Assembly (NCBI GenBank): GCA_023227695.1
Contig: JALNVE010000094.1
Location: 1 to 10,336, forward strand
DNA length: 10,336 nt
Origin: Paludibacteraceae bacterium
GTDB lineage: Bacteria > Bacteroidota > Bacteroidia > Bacteroidales > Paludibacteraceae
Reading direction: 5' to 3'
Shown here: positions 6,511-10,336 of the stretch, piece after piece
Numbering within the stretch: position 1 is the stretch's first letter
Layout: each line of letters opens with the position of its first letter
Position numbers and translations under genes: made by a program
The notes under the pieces: model-generated
Told to the model about the DNA's origin: nothing
Databases searched by the model: none
What the model saw: only the letters and a program-made list of their open reading frames with translations

Positions 6511-7407
6511 ATGCAAATCAAGGAATCAGAAACACGTATCGCTTTCAGAGAGAAACTGAATGAGCTCATGTTAGATGACGTTTTAATGGACGACATTGAT
6601 AGAATTTACATTCCTCTTGCTAAACTCATCTCCGAAGGGCTTAATATGGCTTCGAAGACCCAAATCATAGGCATTAACGGAGCCCAAGGGACTGGAAAAA
6701 CGACACTTTGCAACTTGTTGAAAGTAGTTTTAGAAACCGGTTTTGACATGAAAGTGGCTCAATTCAGCATCGACGATTTCTATCTCACAAGAAAAGAAAG
6801 AGTTGAATTATCCGAAAAAGTTCACCCTTTGCTCATTTCGCGTGGTGTTGCTGGAACTCATGATATTGAATTAGGTCAACGCACCATCGATGCACTATGT
6901 AATGCAGGTCCTAAAACCGTTACGAACATACCAAGCTTTGACAAGTCAACAGACGACCGATTCCCTGCTTCGAAATGGCAGAAATTCACAGGCCTTCCAG
7001 ACGTTATTCTTTTTGACGGTTGGCTTGTAGGAGCCGTCGAGCAACCCGAAGAGGATCTAAGATATCCAATCAACATGTTGGAAGAGACTGAAGATTCTGA
7101 GGGAATCTGGAGACACTACGTAAACGACCAATTGAAGAACGTCTACAAGCCTTTCTTCGAGTGTTTGGATTTACTAATCATGTTGCAGGTTCCATCGTTC
7201 GACAAGATCTACGAATGGCGTAGTCTTCAAGAGAAAAAACTCATGATCCAATCACAAGGCAAAAAAGACCTTCGCGTAATGGACAACAAAAAACTCCTGA
7301 GGTTCATCTCCCATTACGAAAGATTGACCCGTTACATGTTGACAGAGATGCCATCAAGAGCAGACATGCTGTTCCGCGTCAACGATGACCACAGAATAGT
7401 TATTTAA
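6511..7407 (+). CDS. P-loop kinase of the D-glycerate 3-kinase (GLYK/Tda10) family
   Basis: This probably phosphorylates D-glycerate to 3-phosphoglycerate with ATP in the cytoplasm (EC 2.7.1.31), feeding lower glycolysis and serine synthesis. It has 298 residues. The P-loop is GAQGTGKT (57-64). It is followed by DDFY (88-91), the segment RGVAGTHD (111-118), FDKS (143-146) and FDGW (168-171) after the predicted Walker B strand (VILFDGW), all in the order seen in plant glycerate kinase and yeast Tda10. The C-terminal third keeps YEWR..QE (234-241) and the SHYERLTRYML helix (267-277). About 45 extra N-terminal residues precede the core. It is unrelated to the bacterial GarK/GlxK glycerate kinases. 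The gene stands alone between two terminators. The family is clear; the substrate is inferred, since bacterial members are little studied. Confidence 0.8.
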   Translation: MQIKESETRIAFREKLNELMLDDVLMDDIDRIYIPLAKLISEGLNMASKTQIIGINGAQGTGKTTLCNLLKVVLETGFDMKVAQFSIDDFYLTRKERVELSEKVHPLLISRGVAGTHDIELGQRTIDALCNAGPKTVTNIPSFDKSTDDRFPASKWQKFTGLPDVILFDGWLVGAVEQPEEDLRYPINMLEETEDSEGIWRHYVNDQLKNVYKPFFECLDLLIMLQVPSFDKIYEWRSLQEKKLMIQSQGKKDLRVMDNKKLLRFISHYERLTRYMLTEMPSRADMLFRVNDDHRIVI

Positions 7408-7439
7408 CTCAGGTTTTCAAAAACAGACAAAATAAAGAC

Positions 7440-7463
7440 TCCGCCCAAAAGGCGGATTTTTTT
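7440..7463 (+). terminator. Strong intrinsic terminator after the kinase gene
   Basis: TCCGCC (7440-7445), loop CAAAA, GGCGGA (7451-7456), then seven T residues (7457-7463). This is a textbook rho-independent terminator on the plus strand, 32 bases after the kinase stop. On the minus strand the same stem is followed by GTCTTTATTTTG, so it may also help stop the convergent yidD transcript. Confidence 0.92.
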
Positions 7464-7486
7464 ATGCCTACAACTGTAAGAATAAT

Positions 7487-7512
7487 CTCAATATATGAGT
7501 GCAATTCTGCAC
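7487..7512. repeat. Two small hairpins in the kinase-yidD convergent gap
   Basis: CTCA ATATA TGAG (7487-7499) and GTGCA ATTC TGCAC (7499-7512) are short perfect inverted repeats. They lie 37 bases beyond the yidD stop on the minus strand. There is no T-run, so a terminator role is weak. Confidence 0.3.
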
Positions 7513-7548
7513 AAGAGATCTATGTCCATAAAAATCAAGAATTATCTT

Positions 7549-7788
7549 TTACGGCACCGGGTCATACCCACTTCCTCCCCACGGATGGCATCGTAGGAAT
7601 CGTTTTAGGGTAAGCCACAAACCTTTTATCGCACCATACTTTTTAAGGGCTATAATGGCGTATTCTGAACACGTAGGCGTGAATCTGCAAGAGGGTGGTG
7701 TATAAGGAGAAATAAAATAACGGTAGAAGAGCACAGGCAGCATCAACAGCTTGGCAAATAATTGGGATATGAGGTTTGGAGAAGCCAT
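7549..7788 (-). CDS. yidD: YidD, membrane protein insertion efficiency factor
   Basis: This is a small membrane-associated protein (79 aa) thought to help YidC insert and fold membrane proteins. The family signature is complete: LPVLFYRYFISPYTPPSCRF (17-36), PTCSEYA (38-44) and RCHPWGGSGYDPVP at the very end. Cys35, Cys40 and Cys66 are the conserved cysteines. The N-terminal hydrophobic stretch (about 6-27) is amphipathic or membrane-bound. Its ATG lies one base after the rnpA stop, so translation is probably coupled. A start at Met16 would also give a typical family length, but the upstream ATG fits the tight spacing better. This is the last gene of the operon in this window; the tatD and tyrS genes that I recall following yidD in Bacteroides are absent, and a convergent kinase gene takes their place. 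Confidence 0.95.
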   Translation of the reverse strand: MASPNLISQLFAKLLMLPVLFYRYFISPYTPPSCRFTPTCSEYAIIALKKYGAIKGLWLTLKRFLRCHPWGGSGYDPVP

Positions 7789-7789
7789 A

Positions 7790-8173
7790 TCAAGGCAATT
7801 TAGAGACCAACTTTTCCAAAGCGATCTTCATCTTACGCTGCACAAAAGCGGTAGGTTCTACCTTGTCGCCAATATAATTGAAAGCTACCAGCAATTGATA
7901 ATCTTTCGACTCCAAAGCAGAGAAAAGGACACCCTTATTTAAGCGGTAAGATTCTCTCAACTGACGTTTCAGGCGGTTTCTATCCACAGCGTGTTTGAAA
8001 CGCTTTTTAGGTGCGCTCATCAGGCAGCGCGCAGGAACATCAGCCTTATCTGTTGTGCAAAAAACAATTCGTACAGGATAGCACAAGAACGATTTTCCCT
8101 CTGTAAACAATTTGTCTACAGAAGTCTTTCCGCACAAATGCTCAGCCTTTGGGAATGTATTTCTATACAACAT
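7790..8173 (-). CDS. rnpA: RNase P protein component
   Basis: This is the protein subunit of ribonuclease P, which binds RNase P RNA and aids cleavage of the 5' leader of pre-tRNAs. It has 127 residues. The family begins with LxxxxdF near the N-terminus (here NTFPKAEHLCGKTSVDKLFTEG, residues 5-26). The RNA-binding RNR motif is KKRFKHAVDRNRLKRQLRES (56-75), with Arg65, Asn66 and Arg67 at its centre. The strand YQLLVAFNY (92-100) and a C-terminal helix close the fold. It follows hemD after a 120-base gap holding a predicted structured leader (8196-8283) and is followed one base later by yidD. In many other bacteria rnpA pairs with rpmH at the origin; the hemD-rnpA-yidD order is a Bacteroidota arrangement as I recall it. 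Confidence 0.95.
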   Translation of the reverse strand: MLYRNTFPKAEHLCGKTSVDKLFTEGKSFLCYPVRIVFCTTDKADVPARCLMSAPKKRFKHAVDRNRLKRQLRESYRLNKGVLFSALESKDYQLLVAFNYIGDKVEPTAFVQRKMKIALEKLVSKLP

Positions 8174-8195
8174 CTTTTTTCTATGGATAAAAGAA

Positions 8196-8283
8196 AGAGA
8201 AAGGATCCGAAAGGCAGATAAATCTGCAATCGAAGCAACGAGGTCTATTCAACCGTCATTGTTCTCTTTCGGACCCCTTCTCT
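8196..8283 (-). ncRNA. Predicted three-way-junction RNA leader between hemD and rnpA
   Basis: Read 5' to 3' on the minus strand, an 18-nt arm (8283-8266) pairs without interruption with 8213-8196: sixteen Watson-Crick and two G-U pairs. Both wobbles exist only in the minus-strand RNA; on the plus strand they would be A-C mismatches. The closing stem encloses hairpin 2 (8261-8236: CAAUGA/UCGUUG, a bulged C, GGU/ACC, 7-base loop) and hairpin 3 (8227-8214: GCAGA-UUUA-UCUGC), which abuts the closing stem directly. The element starts 10 bases after the hemD stop and ends 22 bases before the rnpA ATG. It is followed by a pyrimidine-rich tail (CUUUCUUUUAU). It could be a cis-regulatory leader, an mRNA processing or stability element, or a small RNA. 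A MITE-like repeat is possible, but no flanking duplication is seen. Folded by eye only. Confidence 0.5.
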
Positions 8284-8293
8284 ACTCTGAAAG

Positions 8294-9079
8294 TTATTTC
8301 TTCTTATTGCACTCCCTGATGTATTGCTCTATAGCAGCAGCCATTGAAGGTGCTGTTGGAGTTGGAGCTTCGATATCGACATTCAATCCTGCATCTTTCG
8401 CAGCCTTTGCAGTCGTAGCACCCAAACAACCAATCTTTATATCACCCTGTTGAAAGTTGGGAAAGTTTTTGAATAGAGAGTTGATTCCTGAAGGGCTGAA
8501 GAAGACCAACATATCGTAGTTGAAATCCTTATCTTGAGTAAAATCAGCAGCAACAGTTTTATAGCAGACAGCCTTCGTATAAGTAGCCTTACTATTCTCC
8601 ATCAAAGCCAAAATATCGGTTTTGTGGTCGTCAGATACTGATTTGTTTTCATCATAAACATCAGAAACTGCCACCAAGAACTTTTCGTCAGAGTGTTTAT
8701 TGATAACAATCATAAGATCCTCTATCTTATTGGTAGCGCCAAAGAATATCTTACGTTTTCTGTATTGTATGTATTTCTGGAGATAAAGCGCAACAGCCTC
8801 TGAAACACAGAAATATTTCATTGTTTCAGGGATAGTAATACGCATCTCCTCACACAATCTGAAGAAATGATCGATAGCAGCCTTTGCAGTAAATACAATA
8901 GCCGTATGGTCAAGAATCGAGACCTTCTGCTGACGAAACTCTTTCGCCAAAATTGGCTCAACCTTAATAAAAGGTCTAAAGTCTATTTTGACACCATATT
9001 TCTCAGAAATGTCAAAATAGGGCGACTTCTCAGAAGTCGGCTTGGGTTGCGAAACCAAAATATTTTTCATCTTAGACAT
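8294..9079 (-). CDS. hemD: Uroporphyrinogen-III synthase
   Basis: This cyclises hydroxymethylbilane to uroporphyrinogen III in the cytoplasm, the branch point of haem and corrinoid synthesis. It has 261 residues, usual for the family. The protein is poorly conserved in sequence, but the two-domain pattern is visible: ILVSQPKP at the start, VFTAKAAIDHF (62-72), CVSEAVALYLQ (91-101), the second-domain segment VCYKTV (171-176), MLVFFSPSGINSLF (190-203) and the closing IGCLGATTAKAAKDAGL (216-232) with APTPTAPSMAAAIEQYI (238-254). Met1 (9079) lies 14 bases after the DUF4271 stop; Met4 is an alternative start. No other haem genes are near. A candidate internal promoter lies in the end of the upstream gene (9158-9165). 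Confidence 0.88.
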   Translation of the reverse strand: MSKMKNILVSQPKPTSEKSPYFDISEKYGVKIDFRPFIKVEPILAKEFRQQKVSILDHTAIVFTAKAAIDHFFRLCEEMRITIPETMKYFCVSEAVALYLQKYIQYRKRKIFFGATNKIEDLMIVINKHSDEKFLVAVSDVYDENKSVSDDHKTDILALMENSKATYTKAVCYKTVAADFTQDKDFNYDMLVFFSPSGINSLFKNFPNFQQGDIKIGCLGATTAKAAKDAGLNVDIEAPTPTAPSMAAAIEQYIRECNKKK

Positions 9080-9093
9080 TTTGACAAAAAAAT

Positions 9094-10059
9094 TTAAGCC
9101 GTTAATATGTTAAGAAGCCCCAAAATAAGGGCTATAAATGGCAAAATCTCTACAGTGCAAAGATACAAAATCAAATAGAATATAGAAAATGTACCTCTGA
9201 AAAAATAGGTTGTCATCTTCAGCAAATAGACTCCCATCAGAAGGAAGACAAGCACCGCTCCGACATACAAAGCCGGACGCATCATCATCGAAGGCGCATA
9301 AGCTGCAATCAACAAGATTGGAACCAATCCTATACCTATCATCGAACAAATCAAAAGAAAAGTATTTTCTGCCTTCATATAGGTTCTTACATCATAGAAA
9401 ACATAACATACCAATTTGTTCAGCATCATCTTTGCTAGTGAAAAAAGCAATATAGTGATGATATATAGGAATATAACAAAAAAATAATTGACTTGTGCCA
9501 GCACCTCTCCATTTATAAAGAAATAAGCGAAGAGAGAGAGATTTACGACAAAAAGAAGAAACAATGGAAATTTATTCTGAAACTCCTCTTTGGTTGTATC
9601 GTAAAAACCATCATCATAAGTAGCGAAGAACAGACTTCTCGTTTCACGCCAAAAAGAATGACGGCTGAAAGCGATTCCTGCAGTACAAAGCACAAACATA
9701 CAGAACATGAATGGCGTAAACCACGATTGCGTCTGGATGGTTTCCTTCAACGGAGTTGCTGCCTTAGACGGAAGTTCTCTGTGCCTTTGTTGGCTCGCTT
9801 TTGACATCAATTCAACCACCTTGTAACCATCTGTATTTTGGATCACTTGATTGAAATAATCCGCATTTAGCGTTGGTTTTTCTACCGAAGGGACAGAATC
9901 AAGACAAAGAGGAATCATTACAGGATGAGAATCGGCAAACGCATAGTAAAAAGAAGAATCCACAGTCGTACTATCGTTTTGTAGGGAAAGAGTATCTTTT
10001 CCTGCAAACACCGATACAGAGGACATTGTATCCTGTTTTATTTGTGTTTCCGTTGGCAT
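9094..10059 (-). CDS. DUF4271-type polytopic membrane protein of unknown function
   Basis: Function unknown. The product has 321 residues. Residues 1-112 are polar, with no obvious signal peptide, and many Ser, Thr and Asp. Six hydrophobic segments follow: about 113-131, 163-183, 190-208, 233-254, 261-280 and 292-316. Between the first two is a conserved-looking loop with RETRSLFFATYDDGFYD (138-154). The stretch SLAKMMLNKLVCYVFYD (207-223) resembles the DUF4271 core as I remember it. In Bacteroidota a DUF4271 gene commonly precedes hemD, as here, with only 14 bases between them. Co-transcription suggests a link to haem synthesis or the envelope, but this is inference. The start at 10059 has a -7 promoter element 27 bases upstream. 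Confidence 0.75.
   Translation of the reverse strand: MPTETQIKQDTMSSVSVFAGKDTLSLQNDSTTVDSSFYYAFADSHPVMIPLCLDSVPSVEKPTLNADYFNQVIQNTDGYKVVELMSKASQQRHRELPSKAATPLKETIQTQSWFTPFMFCMFVLCTAGIAFSRHSFWRETRSLFFATYDDGFYDTTKEEFQNKFPLFLLFVVNLSLFAYFFINGEVLAQVNYFFVIFLYIITILLFSLAKMMLNKLVCYVFYDVRTYMKAENTFLLICSMIGIGLVPILLIAAYAPSMMMRPALYVGAVLVFLLMGVYLLKMTTYFFRGTFSIFYLILYLCTVEILPFIALILGLLNILTA
9158..9165 (-). promoter_or_regulatory. Possible internal promoter for hemD-rnpA-yidD
   Basis: The minus strand reads TATCTTTG, a perfect -7 element, within the last codons of the DUF4271 gene, about 80 bases before the hemD start. A TTTTC about 20 bases upstream is a poor -33. It would let hemD and rnpA be expressed apart from the first gene. 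Confidence 0.35.
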
Positions 10060-10085
10060 TGACCGCTTTGTTGTAAAATACGAGA

Positions 10086-10093
10086 CAAAGATA
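10086..10093 (-). promoter_or_regulatory. Bacteroidota -7 element of the DUF4271-hemD-rnpA-yidD operon
   Basis: The minus strand reads TATCTTTGTC, with a perfect TAnnTTTG and the same ten bases as the ABC-F promoter. No strong -33 is seen. Transcription would begin near 10080, giving a leader of about 20 bases before the ATG at 10059. Confidence 0.55.
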
Positions 10094-10282
10094 ACATTTT
10101 ATTTTTGAATGAAGAAGATGTTTTACTTAACGTTAGGAATGTTGCTCGTTTAGTTTCAATATTATTCGTTATTCAGGATCAGGAATGAAAGTCCGTGGAC
10201 AGTTAACCACGAATTAGGGGTCAGTAGAAATTTAGTGGGGAAAGAAATATCATAAAAAACCAAGTATCAACGTTTCTATACC
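10094..10282. other. Intergenic region, probably holding the left end of an insertion sequence
   Basis: No gene is seen. CGTGG (10194-10198) and CCACG (10207-10211) form a small hairpin. The stretch from about 10190 to 10282 is likely the left end and leader of the IS that begins coding at 10283, but its exact boundary and inverted repeat cannot be set without the other end. Confidence 0.4.
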
Positions 10283-10336
10283 ATGGAAACAAAACAACTA
10301 ATAGCGTTGGCAGAAGTAGTACTGCCAACCGAGATA
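10283..10336 (+). CDS. Start of a probable IS-encoded protein (ISAon1-like N-terminal ORF), partial
   Basis: An ATG at 10283 opens 18 codons that run off the window: METKQLIALAEVVLPTEI. The opening, with a short helix followed by VLPxE, resembles the small N-terminal-region proteins that precede the DDE transposase in ISAon1-family elements of Bacteroidota, as I remember them. Too little is present to confirm family or integrity. If correct, the window is flanked by mobile elements on both sides. It is divergent from the DUF4271 operon, 223 bases away. Confidence 0.4.
   Translation, partial: METKQLIALAEVVLPTEI

Noticed and set aside
8196..8283. Reading the hemD-rnpA fold as a plain hemD terminator or as a known ribozyme
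   Set aside because: No T-run follows the stem, two extra hairpins lie inside it, and I found no hammerhead core (CUGAUGA...GAAA) or other ribozyme core that I could recognise. A terminator role is not fully excluded.
8112..8453. 113-codon plus-strand frame across the rnpA start, the hemD-rnpA gap and the hemD end
   Set aside because: It is antisense to two clear genes and to the predicted RNA, with no recognisable domain.

Overview
The window looks like a chromosomal segment from a member of the Bacteroidota, most likely Bacteroidales (Prevotella-like or a relative). The evidence is a secreted enzyme with a type IX secretion (T9SS) C-terminal sorting domain, promoters of the Bacteroidota type (TAnnTTTG at -7) with no clear Shine-Dalgarno sequences, the order DUF4271-hemD-rnpA-yidD, and insertion-sequence fragments that resemble Bacteroidota families. 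No tRNA, rRNA or CRISPR array was seen.

Layout. Bases 1-119 are the 3' end of an IS30-family transposase (36 codons) and its overlapping terminal inverted repeat. A strong hairpin (141-177) then ends a minus-strand gene for a T9SS-exported GH44 endoglucanase (198-2069/2108). A 232-bp divergent promoter region separates it from a plus-strand gene for a Uup-type ABC-F ATPase (2341-4236), which ends at a 22-bp perfect hairpin. After a 406-bp AT-rich spacer come a SulP anion transporter with STAS domain (4643-6358) and a D-glycerate-3-kinase-type P-loop kinase (6511-7407), each with its own terminator. The kinase converges on a minus-strand operon transcribed from about 10080 to 7549: a six-helix DUF4271 membrane protein, hemD, rnpA and yidD. 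At the right edge (from 10283) the first 18 codons of a second probable IS protein run out of the window.

How the genes work together. Most of the content is housekeeping: ribosome-associated ABC-F factor, anion uptake, glycerate phosphorylation, haem synthesis, RNase P and membrane insertion. The GH44 enzyme is the accessory function. It stands alone, with no SusC/SusD pair in view, and lies about 20 bp from the IS30 end. The segment is bracketed by insertion sequences on both sides.

The most interesting non-coding signal is the 120-bp gap between hemD and rnpA. On the transcribed (minus) strand it can fold into an uninterrupted 18-bp closing stem with two G-U wobbles that encloses two further hairpins. 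This three-way-junction shape could be a structured leader controlling rnpA-yidD. The structure was found by eye and needs covariation testing. Other possible regulatory sites are an inverted repeat around the -7 element of the GH44 gene and a 10-bp inverted repeat in the sulP leader.
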